Shown: positions 17,825-29,133, counted from the stretch's first letter. The stretch is DNA of 33,560 bases from Boothiomyces macroporosus (GCA_027604185.1 JADGKB010000131.1:1-33560); one strand, 5' to 3'. Notes: generated by a model from the sequence alone, not told the origin. Program-made: numbers and translations.

Positions 17825-18253
17825 ATGTTGTTCAATCTCAAATCACTTGTTAATATTCTCGCTCTCTCTGCCTATGTTTCTGCTATTGCTGGTCCAGTAG
17901 CCGACATTGAAGAACCATCCTTGGCTACCAGAGATACTCAGATCGCCGAATCTTCTGCCAACTTGCTAGTCAAACGCGAAGCATTCCCTGATCCAGCTGC
18001 AAAGAAAAAGAAGGGAAAGAAGGCAAAGAAGGGCAAGAAGAAGGGAAAGAAAGCCAAGAAGGGAAAAAAGAAGGGAAAGAAGGCAAAGAAGAACAAGAAG
18101 AAGAAGGGAAAGAAGGGTAAGGGCAAAAAGAAGGGAAAGAAGGCTGCTCAAGCTGCTGCCGCTCAAGCTGCTGCTGCTAACGCTGCCAATGCCGCCGATG
18201 CTGCAAACAACGCTACTGTTGCTGCACCAGATGCCACTGCTGCTGCTGTTTAG
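17825..18253 (+). CDS. Lysine-rich secreted preproprotein 3
   Basis: 142 residues. Signal peptide MLFNLKSLVNILALSAYVSA, pro-region IAGPVADIEEPSLATRDTQ, Kex2-type LVKR, dipeptides EA-FP-DP-AA, then about 45 residues of KKKKGKKAKKGKKKGKKAKK-type sequence and an Ala/Asn-rich tail (QAAAANAANAADAANNATVA). The signal and pro-regions are close to genes 4 and 5. The lysine tract has no acidic spacer or C-terminal KR, so one long polycation with an Ala-rich tail would be released. AATAAA follows the stop. The coding strand is almost pure purine from about 18000 to 18140. Function unknown. Confidence 0.88.
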   Translation: MLFNLKSLVNILALSAYVSAIAGPVADIEEPSLATRDTQIAESSANLLVKREAFPDPAAKKKKGKKAKKGKKKGKKAKKGKKKGKKAKKNKKKKGKKGKGKKKGKKAAQAAAAQAAAANAANAADAANNATVAAPDATAAAV

Positions 18254-18743
18254 ATTTCCAAATAAAAATCTTGTAAATATGCGATTTGAATTTTAAACAA
18301 ATGTAACTTGTTTCAAGGAGAGCCAGTGCTAATTCAAGAAATACTAATTATCACTACAACTTGAACATTGTCAAGTGAAAATGACACCAAGCGTAGTTGG
18401 TTCATGCTAGGCTATACCCATCAATTAAAGTTTGTATATTGAGCCAAAGCATTAATCTAAAAGGGTCAAAATGTCAAAATGCAATTTGACTGGGGGGTGA
18501 TAAATTGAACCAGGAATTTGTCATGCAGGCTTCAGCTCTTGCCTGAAAAAGTTTACAATTCAATCAAACTTGATGGTTGTACCTGGGTAACTGCGAGTGG
18601 TAAGAGATCGATACCACTCACCTAATATTCCAATAGTGTATCTATCGTGAAGAAGAGTAAAGGCAAAAATCACATCACTAGTTTAGCAAAATTGCAAAAA
18701 TGAGCCAATATTGTATTTGCCAAACGGCGTACACTCGATCAGC
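18254..18743. other. Intergenic region with a hairpin
   Basis: About 490 bp between lysine-rich genes 3 and 4. It contains an 8-bp perfect inverted repeat, GAGTGGTA at 18595-18602 and TACCACTC at 18612-18619, with a 9-nt loop. No gene was recognised. Confidence 0.45.
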
Positions 18744-18749
18744 TATAAA
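18744..18749 (+). promoter_or_regulatory. TATA box of lysine-rich gene 4
   Basis: TATAAA in GCTATAAATACA, 38 nt before ATG 18782. Confidence 0.65.
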
Positions 18750-18781
18750 TACAAACAATATTTTCTTATATCCATTCCAAA

Positions 18782-19372
18782 ATGTTATTTAATCTCAAAA
18801 CTCTTGTAAATGCTCTTGCACTTAGTGCTTATGTATCTGCCATTGCTGGACCAGTGGTAGACTATGAAGAACCATCCTTGGCAATCAGAGATACTCAAGT
18901 ATCAGAAAGCTCTACCGATATGCTAGTCAAACGTGATCCAATGCCAGATCCACACAAGAAGAAAAAGAAGAAAAAGAAGGGAAAGAAAGCAAAGAAGGCA
19001 AAGAAGGGCAAAAAGAAGGGAAAGAAGGCAAAGAAGAACAAGAAAAAGAAGGGAAAGAAGGCAAAGAAGAATAAGAAAAAGAAGGGAAAGAAGGGAAAGA
19101 AAGGTAAGAAGGCTAATAAAGCCAAAAAGGCTGCTGCAAATGCTGGATGTAATGGAGCCGCCAACAATGCTGCGAATAACGGCGCGAATGGAGCTGCCAA
19201 CAATGCTGCGAATAACGGCGCGAATGGAGCTGCCAACAATGCTGCGAATAACGGCGCGAATGGAGCCGCCAACAACGCTGCAAACAACGGGGTCGCTGGA
19301 ACTACTGCCACCAACAACGCAAATAACGGTGTAGCAGCTATCCCAGCAGTCACCACCATTGCTTCTACTTGA
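18782..19372 (+). CDS. Lysine-rich secreted preproprotein 4 with Asn/Ala/Gly tandem-repeat tail
   Basis: 196 residues, the longest family member. Signal peptide MLFNLKTLVNALALSAYVSA, pro-region IAGPVVDYEEPSLAIRDTQ, LVKR, dipeptides DP-MP-DP, then HKKKKKKKKGKKAKKAKK and about 55 residues of Lys/Gly/Ala/Asn. The C-terminal part has four copies of a 12-residue unit (NGAANNAANNGA), encoded by 36-bp repeats at 19151-19294, ending in VTTIAST. A lone Cys sits just before the repeats (AGCNGAA). The tail may be a spacer or wall-interaction segment; this is inference. AATAAA follows the stop at 19382. Confidence 0.88.
   Translation: MLFNLKTLVNALALSAYVSAIAGPVVDYEEPSLAIRDTQVSESSTDMLVKRDPMPDPHKKKKKKKKGKKAKKAKKGKKKGKKAKKNKKKKGKKAKKNKKKKGKKGKKGKKANKAKKAAANAGCNGAANNAANNGANGAANNAANNGANGAANNAANNGANGAANNAANNGVAGTTATNNANNGVAAIPAVTTIAST
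19151..19294 (+). repeat. 36-bp coding tandem repeat, four copies
   Basis: Units at 19151, 19187, 19223 and 19259, each starting AATGGAGC(C/T)GCCAACAA. The first three are nearly identical; the fourth differs at several bases and ends GGGGTC. Such identity suggests recent expansion by slippage or unequal crossing-over. Confidence 0.9.
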
Positions 19373-19753
19373 ACTTTGTTCAATAAATCTTTCTAGTCCC
19401 AACTAATCTAAATTTCTTGTAGTTAATGTGGCTTGGATAATCGGATAAACGAACCAATCGGGGGAAGGAATCCATTTACATTTGGTTTTCGTTTGATTGC
19501 TTCTTTACCAAATTCATATGCATATTTCTAATCCGTATCCAATAGAATTAATGATCAAAAAAAGTTAAGTGGATAAATTCAACAGCTGGTGATAAGCGAA
19601 ACAATAAAGTCGTTCACCCCATGATCAAGTTCCGCACATTACAAAACTGCTTCCGATGATTCACCCGTAAATTCAACTCATCACATCTCTTTCGGATAAA
19701 CTGAGGAATCAAACACAAAAGCCACAGTTTTGTTATGGAAAAAAACTTTTCCA
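19373..19753. other. Intergenic region, leader of the VIT1/CCC1-type gene
   Basis: About 380 bp. It holds AATAAA of lysine-rich gene 4 and, at its end, an out-of-frame ATG at 19735. That opens a short upstream ORF overlapping the main start and ending at TAA 19768-19770. Nothing else is seen. Confidence 0.4.
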
Positions 19754-20545
19754 ATGTCTGCAGCAGATAATATCCAAGGTAGCGAACATACAGTCCAGGA
19801 AGTCGATAATGATATCTCTATTATAGTCAAAGACCCCAAGAGAACCTCCATTGATTCCCACGCAGAACCTCACTTTGGGTCTGCAGAAGTAATTAGAGAT
19901 GTAATTGTTGGATTGTCAGATGGCTTAACAGTACCTTTTGCGCTCGCTGCTGGTCTGGCTACTTTGGATTCTTCCAGAATAGTGGTTACTGCAGGTGTTG
20001 CAGAAGTAGTTGCAGGATCAATATCAATGGCCCTCGGAGGCTACCTAGCTGGTTTATCAGAAATAGAACATTATGATTCAGAAAGACTCCGGGAGCAAGT
20101 GGAAGTTGATGAGTTGCCAGAAAGAGAAACTCAAGAAATCTATGAAATATTCGAGCCATATGGAATGGACGATGATCAACTGCAGCCATTAATCGCCAAA
20201 TTACAAAGCGACAAGGAAATTTGGGTAGATTTTATGATGAAATTTGAACTTGGGCTGGAAAGACCTGATCCCAACAGATCGTGGATCAGTGCGTTAACAA
20301 TTGGTGTTTCGTACTTTGGAGGTGGTGTTGTGCCATTACTGCCTTATGTATTCATATCCCATGCAATGACAGCCTTGATGGTTTCTGCCATCGTTACAGT
20401 AGTTGCTCTGTTTATATTTGGTTATGTAAAATCAATACTGTTGGGCAATGTTCGTCCATTTCTTGGTGCCCTTCAAATGACTATTGTTGGTGCATTGGCT
20501 GCTGGAGCAGCATTTGGAATTGCAAGTCTTTTGCCAAAGCCTTGA
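19754..20545 (+). CDS. CCC1: VIT1/CCC1-family metal (Fe2+/Mn2+) transporter
   Basis: Probably moves cytosolic iron or manganese into the vacuole. It is 263 residues from ATG 19754, without introns. The conserved N-terminal block HFGSAEVIRDVIVGLSDGLT, then VPFALAAGLATLDSSRIVVT and GVAEVVAGSISMALGGYLAG, covers TM1-TM2. A cytosolic Glu/Asp-rich segment (EVDELPERETQEIYEIFEPY...DFMMKFELGLERPDP) is the metal-binding region of the family. Three further membrane helices follow (SYFGGGVVPLLPYVFI, VSAIVTVVALFIFGYV, LGALQMTIVGALAAGAAFGI). An upstream TTG-started extension (19730) is not needed. A short upstream ORF overlaps the start codon and could lower or regulate translation. Confidence 0.93.
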   Translation: MSAADNIQGSEHTVQEVDNDISIIVKDPKRTSIDSHAEPHFGSAEVIRDVIVGLSDGLTVPFALAAGLATLDSSRIVVTAGVAEVVAGSISMALGGYLAGLSEIEHYDSERLREQVEVDELPERETQEIYEIFEPYGMDDDQLQPLIAKLQSDKEIWVDFMMKFELGLERPDPNRSWISALTIGVSYFGGGVVPLLPYVFISHAMTALMVSAIVTVVALFIFGYVKSILLGNVRPFLGALQMTIVGALAAGAAFGIASLLPKP

Positions 20546-20808
20546 ACTACTTTAATAAAACTGATTTGAAACTGTCTCTAATAATTTGGAATACTGACGT
20601 ATGATTGCATCAGTTCAGAATAACTTGGTACTGGTTACAAATACCTGGAAGTTTTACATTAACGCTAATACTAGCGGCATCCTATTATATCAGGCTGGCT
20701 GATTCATCCTTAGCCTTCTTTTATTATAATTAGTACATCTTTTCGTCATATGGCTTCACCTTGCACATTCGCGTGGCTCACACAAAATGATCACCTATAA
20801 AAATATAG
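20546..20808. other. Intergenic region with the TATA box of the next gene
   Basis: AATAAA of the transporter gene near 20556 and TATAAA at 20796-20801. No gene seen. Confidence 0.4.
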
Positions 20809-20826
20809 ATGCAGCTCATATATCCA

Positions 20827-21282
20827 ATGAATTTAATCTGCCTGCTACTTTCTAGCACACTCTTTGCCACCCGACCAAACTCTACTGACATTTCAAAGCA
20901 AGATAAACGTAAAAAGCACAAACATAAAAGAAAGAAACACAAGAAAAAACGGAAAGGAATCCTGCACATTCTACTACCTCATACCGGCATACCCGTACTG
21001 ATACCTCACAGACAAACTCAGAATAAGCCTTTGGAGTTTCCTCCACCTCCTCAAAGAGATCCGTTACCAGCTATACCCACAACTAGTATACCACAAGAAA
21101 TACCCCAGCCAACTGCCACCATACCACAAGTGACTAGTCCGCCTCGTGGTGCAAATTTACCGCCTGTAACGATTGCCCAAGTTGCTCAACCAACATTCTT
21201 CACAATCCCTACTTTTAGTGCAAAATCAATGGCAGATAAACCAGAGCTTTCACTGCTCATTTTAGTAATAAACCTCTTGTAA
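20827..21282 (+). CDS. Secreted His/Lys/Arg-rich and Pro-rich protein
   Basis: 151 residues from ATG 20827 (MNLICLLLSSTLFATRPNST). The in-frame ATG at 20809 lies only 13 nt from TATAAA 20796, too close to be in the transcript, while 20827 lies at 31 nt. After the signal peptide comes a basic tract rich in HK/RK (KRKKHKHKRKKHKKKRKG), then a Pro-rich region with repeated IPQ/PTT motifs (TTSIPQEIPQPTATIPQ). It ends in a hydrophobic tail (LSLLILVINLL) that could be a GPI signal. It lacks the KR-dipeptide module, though DKRKKH could be a dibasic site. Possibly a divergent member of the secreted polycation set. Function unknown. Confidence 0.7.
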   Translation: MNLICLLLSSTLFATRPNSTDISKQDKRKKHKHKRKKHKKKRKGILHILLPHTGIPVLIPHRQTQNKPLEFPPPPQRDPLPAIPTTSIPQEIPQPTATIPQVTSPPRGANLPPVTIAQVAQPTFFTIPTFSAKSMADKPELSLLILVINLL

Positions 21283-21291
21283 GTTTTTTAT

Positions 21292-23009
<1,718 letters not shown>

Positions 23010-23052
23010 GAATTTCAAAGTGAATACACACAACTGTTTACCTAACCATCAG

Positions 23053-23130
23053 AATTGGTTGCTGGACAATACTTTTTTAATTTGTTGCTGGACAATACTT
23101 TTTTAATTGGTTGCTGGACAATACATAATT
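23053..23130. repeat. 26-bp tandem repeat, three copies
   Basis: Units at 23053, 23079 and 23105, each with TTGCTGGACAATAC followed by a T-run. Copies 1 and 2 differ at one base; copy 3 diverges in its last six bases (ATAATT in place of TTTTTT). Confidence 0.9.
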
Positions 23131-23964
23131 GCTGTTTTATGAACATATTCCTACCGAAAAGAGTCTAAATAGAAACCTCCATTTTCACCAGTGCCAAGAG
23201 ATATTTAATAGAGCGTAATAAGACAAATTACAGTCACACGATCAATTGCTGTTCATTTAGTTTAGCCGCAATTCATGATCTCCTGACACTTCGGTCGCCT
23301 ATTTGTTTCATTCGCGCCAAAAATAAATTAGGCTAAATAAAAAGCAGGGCAAAGACCACCGAGAGTTGGATAAGCGTATCATTGCAAATGCAAATCAAAA
23401 AATACTTTAAATACAATGAAATACTATACTTTATGGTACATTTTGAGTTTGGGGAGATTGAGCGCTTTTGGGAACGATTAAATTTTTTTCTTGGCATTTA
23501 ATTCAAGAAAAAGAGTTAGCTATCAATGAGGCTCAATATTTGTAAATTTGATTAATGAAAACTAAACTGAAATCAAGCTAAATTCATTTTATTTACTAAT
23601 TCTGCTGCATCTTGTGACTCATCACAAGGTCCAAAAGTGCCTCTAAACTCAATTTGACAAAGCAAATAATTTACAGGTCCGTAATTTATCTACAAGCTAC
23701 AATTTGATAGGTTGATGGTGTTTGAGGCCGCTTCTATTTCTGGAATTAAATTACGTCTCTGGTTTCACAAGATCAATTTCGGCTGGGGTTTCCTCAGCTG
23801 ACTTTTCAAAACTTTGTGTCGTCTCCACTGGTGGGGGCCACGTTTGCGTACGGGGTCATTACTGTCAAAATGCAGTGAAAATACAGTCTAAAAGATGAAT
23901 ATATTGTAAATAAAGGTACTAATGGTATTGTGAGTGGTTGTGAATGAACCAGAAGCTATATTCG

Positions 23965-23986
23965 GGTGAGGCCAGCTGACCTCACC
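23965..23986. repeat. 22-bp near-perfect palindrome
   Basis: GGTGAGG, a central CAGCTG and CCTCACC form an inverted repeat with 10 of 11 base pairs matching; one C/A pair is mismatched. It could be a dimeric regulator site or a transcript hairpin. Confidence 0.7.
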
Positions 23987-24498
23987 GGCTCTAATCAGGG
24001 AACTAAACTCATCCCATTTTGTGGCTAGAGTAATTTTCATTAATTGCGTCATGAGTAATCAAAATTAAAAATCCCATTAAAATAACAATTAATCGAGAAA
24101 TAGCTGTATAGCAATTCTGTATTGACTATTCTGCGATTATTTTACCCCGTTCGGCTGGGCTACGTGTGGTAAATTTGGTTGCTTGAAATTCATACCTCGT
24201 GAAAATAAGTCGTGATGTTTCACAAGGGACTTTTTTGAAACATGTGATAAAAAAGAAATTCTAAAAATCCTCAGAAAAGAGTCGCTGATCAGTCAAATGC
24301 GAGCAGGGATATAATATTAGTATTTATGAACTATTCCTGCAATGCATTATTGCCCCGTGGTCCATTTTCTTGTCAAGAACGTGTTCCCCCATTGTTTTTT
24401 TCTTTTCACCGATGGGTCAGCTGAAGTTGGCCGCGTGATTATTAGAAAACCTGAATAAAAAGGGCGCAGAGAACAAAGGTCTCCAACGAAATTATTGC

Positions 24499-25480
24499 AT
24501 GCCCGCACTAGCTGAACCAGTATTAGCTCTTCAAATTGGAAACTTGCAAAAGTTGACAGTCGACCATGACTTGTCTACAGTGTGGAATCTCTTTACTAAA
24601 TGCAAAGACAGTTTAGAAAATGGACATAGGTTAGAGAATTTGTCTTGGAGGTATTTTTATAATTAATCGTAGACTGTGGTATCGCTCCTGCCATCCTCCA
24701 GCAAACAAAAAACAAATCAACCCTATTTCTTCGCTCTCTCAGCCTATGGAAAAAAACTTGAAAGTAGATCTGTCAGTACCAGTTATACCACCATTCCAGC
24801 AAAAAGAAGTAGCCGCGCCAATACAAGTGAAGGCGCCTGCAGTGCAAAATTTTGAAATTGCAGCAGCTTCCCTGATGGGCCCAGTCGTTCCAGAGTTTAC
24901 CTCTGTCCCACAAAGAAATGTATTGGTGAAGCCAGTACCAACTAGACCAACACCTGCACCTGTTACTATCAATCAGGTTTCTAAACCAGTGGACATCAAA
25001 CCAGTGTCGACAGTTGCAACGAAACCAAAGACCAGATCCCCTCCTAAAGAAAGGTCTAGAGCTACGTTCTTCATCTCTGAATCGCAATCTAGCCACAGCA
25101 CAATTGGCTCTTACCGATCCAACTATTCTGAAGATGATGACTCTGATCTAGAGTCGGACATTTCTGGGGATTCGTACGTTGAAGCTCCAACACTGTTTTT
25201 GAAGAATTGCAAGAGCAATCTGCCGATAAAGAGGGCTTCTCTTTTGTCTGTAGCTATTCAAAGGCAGGCGTTCAGGAGATCTCAATCTCATAATACCCAG
25301 ATCGACACATTACCGCAAGATATCCCACAACCTATTTATTCACAAGACATTGACATATCGCCCTCTCTAAAAGAGAATTTGGCTTGGGATCATGCGAGAC
25401 CTTTCAATACCACCGCAAAGGTGGAGGGAAGGAGACATCTAGACTCTACTCCTATATCTAGTTCTTTTAATTATTGGTAA
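24499..25480 (+). CDS. DUF1752 / GATA_AreA-like N-terminal domain protein
   Basis: Exons 24499-24650 and 24673-25480 give 319 residues; the 22-nt intron starts GTATTTTTAT and ends ATCGTAG. The first exon and the join create LSTVWNLFTKCKDSLENGHR followed by LENLSWRLWYRS, the signature of the fungal DUF1752 motif. That motif is found at the N-terminus of AreA-type nitrogen regulators and several other fungal regulatory proteins. The rest is low-complexity and disordered. It is Pro/Val-rich (VDLSVPVIPPFQQKE), then has a basic SPPKERSRATFFISESQSSH segment, an acidic EDDDSDLESDISGDSYVEAP and Ser-rich stretches. No GATA zinc finger is present, so this is not a DNA-binding AreA orthologue. A signalling or regulatory role is inferred. 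Confidence 0.85.
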
Positions 25481-25561
25481 ATTATTGGTGTATATAATAT
25501 AATAGTTTTTTTCTAGACTTTTTTGTTTTTGTAAAGTTCCAACCACTGCTTGTAATCAAGA

Positions 25562-28261
25562 ATGAAGTTCAAAAACTGGACTCGGAATCTACAGCTGAAA
25601 TCTTCAGTAATTCTATTCGCGATTCAAATAGTGGGATTATATCTTTTCAAGGAAGGGTTTCTATTATCTAGATTAGAGCTACACACTAAAAGCACCCAAC
25701 CAGCGCTATTCCCCAGGTACAATAAAACACTACTGGTGATGATTGACGCTCTCCGCTTTGATTTCATAAAGTACAAGCCGGGAATAGCAAGAGATGCACC
25801 TCATTATATCAATAAAGTACCAGTGATTCACGAACTACTGACAACCCAGCCAAAGAACAGTTTGTTGTTTCGAGGATTAGCCGACCCGCCAACAACTACT
25901 TTACAACGTCTGATGGCGATTGTTACTGGCGCTTTGCCCACACTTGTAGATGCAGGCAGCAATTTCGAAGGGGCATCGTTAAAAGAGGACAATATCTTGG
26001 AAAAAATACTTTTACGGAATCAGAGGATTGTTTCTTTGGGTGATGATACATGGGATAGACTCTTTCCGTCTGGATTTAACGAATCGCACTTCTTTCCTTC
26101 TTTTGATGTTTGGGATTTACATACAGTAGATGAAGGTGTCTTGTCTTATCTATGGCCAATGCTGGATAAACCAAGTCATGATTGGGGATTTCTTATTGCG
26201 CATTTCCTAGGAGTAGATGTAAGCATTGTTAATGTAGCATGCCGGCCATCGGTATGGGCCTGGTCATTATCAAATGGGGGAAAAGCTTGCTCAGATGGAT
26301 CGAGTGTTGCGTATGCTATTTGAAAAAGTTCATGAAGATACTCTAGTTATAGTTATGGGAGACCATGGGATGGACCAAAAAGGAGACCGTAAGTGTGTAT
26401 TAAAGTAGACGGAGGCGATTCAGACCCTGAAATGGATGCCGCGTTATTCTTTTATAGCAAGAAACCATTGATTACTGGAACCAAAGACTATTATAATTCC
26501 TTGCAACAGATTATCAAACAGACAAAAGGATTGGATGAAGGGTTCGAAAAGTTTTCAGAATGGAAAGGACACAGGACAGTGCAGCAAATTGACCTTGTGC
26601 CTACAATATCACTGCTGATGGGATTGAACATTCCATATGGAAATCTAGGATCAATTATTCCCGAATTCTTTATCGATTCAGATTTGAATTTACTTTTGGA
26701 AGCTACTAGACTGAATGCGCAACAGATGGAAACGTACTTGGATGCGTATTCAGAATTAAGAAGTGATGCTAAACTGGCATTTACCAAAAGTAGAAATCTT
26801 TATAAACAAGCAACTGAAATGGAGGGCAAACAAGATATTTCCACCGTCATTGCTTACACCCACTTTCTACGACAAACATTGCTGGTTGCAAGAAATATCT
26901 GGTCTCGTTTTGAGCCTACTCTAATGATTATGGGGATTCTTGTACTGATATTGTCTTTTCTTGTTAGTCTAGCAATGTACTTTAAAAAGATGGGTTTGAA
27001 AAAGCCATTGATTATTGGCGCGTTCAGTTCGCTTGTTGGCTTATTCTCACCAATTAGATCTATATGTTATCCTGGATTGGATGCTGATGCTTTAACAATC
27101 AAACCAGTACACGAAATGCTGTTCTTTGCGACATTTTCGTTTTGCATAGCGATTTTCTTTAATATGAAGAGCATACAATTTGACCTGTTAAGCAAATATT
27201 CTTTACTTGGAATGGTTATAGTGCTGCTATACGTTAGTTGTGTTGGATCGGACAGCTTTACAATATTTGAAGATTTCGCAATCCTGCACTTTATTCAGTT
27301 CATTCATGTTGCTATGCTTTACATGTCCTTTAATTTAAAGAGCCAGAAACTGTTTATGCAACGACAAATTTTAATTTGTGCTGTACTCACAAGGATCATG
27401 TCTTTTGTGACGTTGTGTAGACCGGACCAAGGGCCATACTGTCTTGCCACATTCAATGCGTCACCAACATCCTCAGTATCAGCTATTTGGACTCCCATTG
27501 CTTTGATGGTACTGAATGTTTTGGTGATCTATGAAATTCGTAAAAACAAAAAGTCTCTTAAGTTTGCAAACATTGCGACTCTGTCAATAATGTCGGTGAC
27601 TATATATTGGATACTGGATACTCTTGAAAACCACTCGCTCATCTCGCCAACGTTTATCAAAAATATCTTCGTATACATTTATTGGCCAACTATTGGATAC
27701 TTGTTCTACACTGTACCAAAGACGGATACCAATATTCTGACACTGTATTACATTTTCCTATCAATGTTCCAAAAGCCTATGGGTGGAGTCGTTTTAGCGC
27801 TTGGATACTTTTACTTTATCAGTTTAAAAATCATTAATCGCAATTGGCCACTAAACTATTTGGTGTATCCCCAAGGTTTTCTCATTGGCCAATTGATTTT
27901 CTATTCAACTGGTCACCAAAACACGCTACCGTCTGTTCAATATGAAATTGGGTTTATAGGAATCACAACGGCGAATTACTTGCTTTCACCAATATTTATC
28001 AGTCTAAACACATTTGCTGGACCAATATTTGGGTCAGTGGCTACAAACAACTGGAATATCTTGCGAATGATAAGCGGAACGGCGCTAATGACTACCGTGA
28101 TATTTACTTTTCACTTTTCTCGACATTCACAGGCATTTAGAGTTTGGGGACCGAAATTCTTGTTCTTTGCAGGAGGGCATACTATAAGCAGTATACTGAA
28201 TATTGTCAATGGGTTTGTTCAAATTGACGATCAAATTGAAACTGATTTTAAAAATGAATAA
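25562..28261 (+). CDS. GPI13: GPI ethanolamine-phosphate transferase 3 (GPI13/PIG-O)
   Basis: ER membrane enzyme that adds phosphoethanolamine to the third mannose of the GPI anchor, the group through which proteins are attached. Exons 25562-26218, 26238-26388 and 26409-28261 give 886 residues. Introns are 19 and 20 nt. The luminal alkaline-phosphatase-like domain shows TLLVMIDALRFDF (metal/nucleophile region, D62), PPTTTLQRLMAIVTGALPTL, DAGSNF, FLGVDHAGHRYGPGHYQM and VIVMGDHGMDQKGDHGGDSD. Both introns fall inside these motifs and their removal restores them. The C-terminal half has about ten membrane helices. IDALRFDF separates it from the MCD4 and GPI7 paralogues. The window also encodes probable GPI-anchored substrates. 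Confidence 0.94.
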
Positions 28262-28331
28262 AATCAAGTAACAATACAGTATTTCTTTTAAAAGAATATG
28301 TCTTGTATTGATTGCAAGTGTTTTGGAAATG

Positions 28332-28337
28332 AAAAAA
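28332..28337 (-). terminator. RNA polymerase III terminator of tRNA-Val
   Basis: Six consecutive T on the minus strand starting two bases beyond the tRNA discriminator base. Confidence 0.85.
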
Positions 28338-28338
28338 G

Positions 28339-28412
28339 TGATTCCATCCAGGATCGAACTGGAGACCTCAAGCATGTTAAGCTTGCGTGATAACCAACTA
28401 CACCATAGAACC
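28339..28412 (-). tRNA. tRNA-Val (anticodon AAC)
   Basis: 74 nt, no intron. The acceptor GGTTCTA pairs with TGGAATC (two G-U pairs), followed by discriminator A. The anticodon stem CAAGC/GCTTG encloses the loop TTAACAT, giving AAC. The T-arm TCCAG-TTCGATC-CTGGA is perfect. The D-arm includes AGTTGGTTA. CCA is not encoded, as expected for a eukaryotic nuclear gene. A run of six T follows one base after the 3' end. Confidence 0.96.
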
Positions 28413-28544
28413 ACGTTTTTTGAAAAAAACTGAGCCAAAAACAATTTTTAAATAGTGTCTCTAGTTGCTGAAACTACTAATGGGGTTGTAGATATTGATA
28501 GTGAACGTGGTTTTATTTACAAATTTTTACGGTTTTCAAATTGT

Positions 28545-28931
28545 TTAGACTGCAGTCGCGTTTCCAGTGGCATTTCCAGTTGCAGCAGCGATAGTTTCAG
28601 CCTTCTTTGCAGCCTTTTCCTTCTTTTTCTTGTTCTTTTCCTTCTTTTTCTTGTTCTTTTCCTTCTTTTTCTTGTTCTTTTTTCCCTTCTTTTTCTTGTT
28701 CTTTTTTCCCTTCTTGTTCTTCTTGCCTTTCTTTCCCTTTTTCTTTTTCTTCTTGGCGTCAGGGTCAGGCATTGCATCCCTTTTAACTACCATGCCAATA
28801 TTGGATTCAGCTAGTTGAGTGTCTCTGACAGCCAATGAAGGCTCTTCAATGTCTGCTACTGGCCCAGCAATAGCAGATACATAGGCAGAGAGAGCGAGGA
28901 ATTGAACAAAAGATTTGAAATTAAATAACAT
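28545..28931 (-). CDS. Lysine-rich secreted preproprotein 5
   Basis: 128 residues. Signal peptide MLFNFKSFVQFLALSAYVSA, pro-region IAGPVADIEEPSLAVRDTQ, VVKR, dipeptides DA-MP-DP-DA, then KKKKKKGKKGKKNKKGKKNK. Later in the tract come repeats of NKKKKEK, and the tail is AAKKAETIAAATGNATGNAT. The tail has two NAT glycosylation sequons. TATAAA lies on the minus strand at 28968-28963, 37 nt before the ATG. The signal and pro-region are almost identical to gene 3, about 11 kb away and on the other strand, so the family spread by dispersed duplication. Function unknown. Confidence 0.88.
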   Translation of the reverse strand: MLFNFKSFVQFLALSAYVSAIAGPVADIEEPSLAVRDTQLAESNIGMVVKRDAMPDPDAKKKKKKGKKGKKNKKGKKNKKKKGKKNKKKKEKNKKKKEKNKKKKEKAAKKAETIAAATGNATGNATAV

Positions 28932-28962
28932 TTGATTCTGGTTGGTTTAGAGAACATGAATA

Positions 28963-28968
28963 TTTATA
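28963..28968 (-). promoter_or_regulatory. TATA box of lysine-rich gene 5
   Basis: TATAAA on the minus strand, 37 nt before ATG 28931. Confidence 0.6.
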
Positions 28969-29133
28969 TCCTTTTGGTGCAAGGCTAGTCTATTCGGCTA
29001 GTAAAAATCGAAAACTGAAATACAGCCATAGTACACACTGTAGCCCTGACCCGAATTACCAATTTGCTTGTTCAATACCAACGAGTCCCTGGCCAAAGTT
29101 TTTCTTTTACTTCACAAGGCAGCTGTTTGTTTC

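Larger units (their letters stand above)
23010..24498. other. 1.5-kb gene-free region with repeats
   Basis: The longest stretch without a gene in the window. It holds the 26-bp tandem repeat (23053-23130), an imperfect 22-bp palindrome (23965-23986) and several CAGCTG/TCAGCTGA motifs (near 23798, 23973 and 24418). No protein-coding frame or standard RNA gene was recognised. An unrecognised non-coding RNA or a long regulatory region for the next gene is possible. Confidence 0.4.

Noticed and set aside
17938..18166. Phe/Leu-rich reading frames on the minus strand opposite lysine-rich gene 3 (and similar ones at 18895-19402, 28455-28818, 30585-30881, 14150-14509).
   Set aside because: They are complements of the purine-rich lysine codons. 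They lack their own promoters and family similarity, while the opposite strand has signal peptides, processing sites and TATA boxes.
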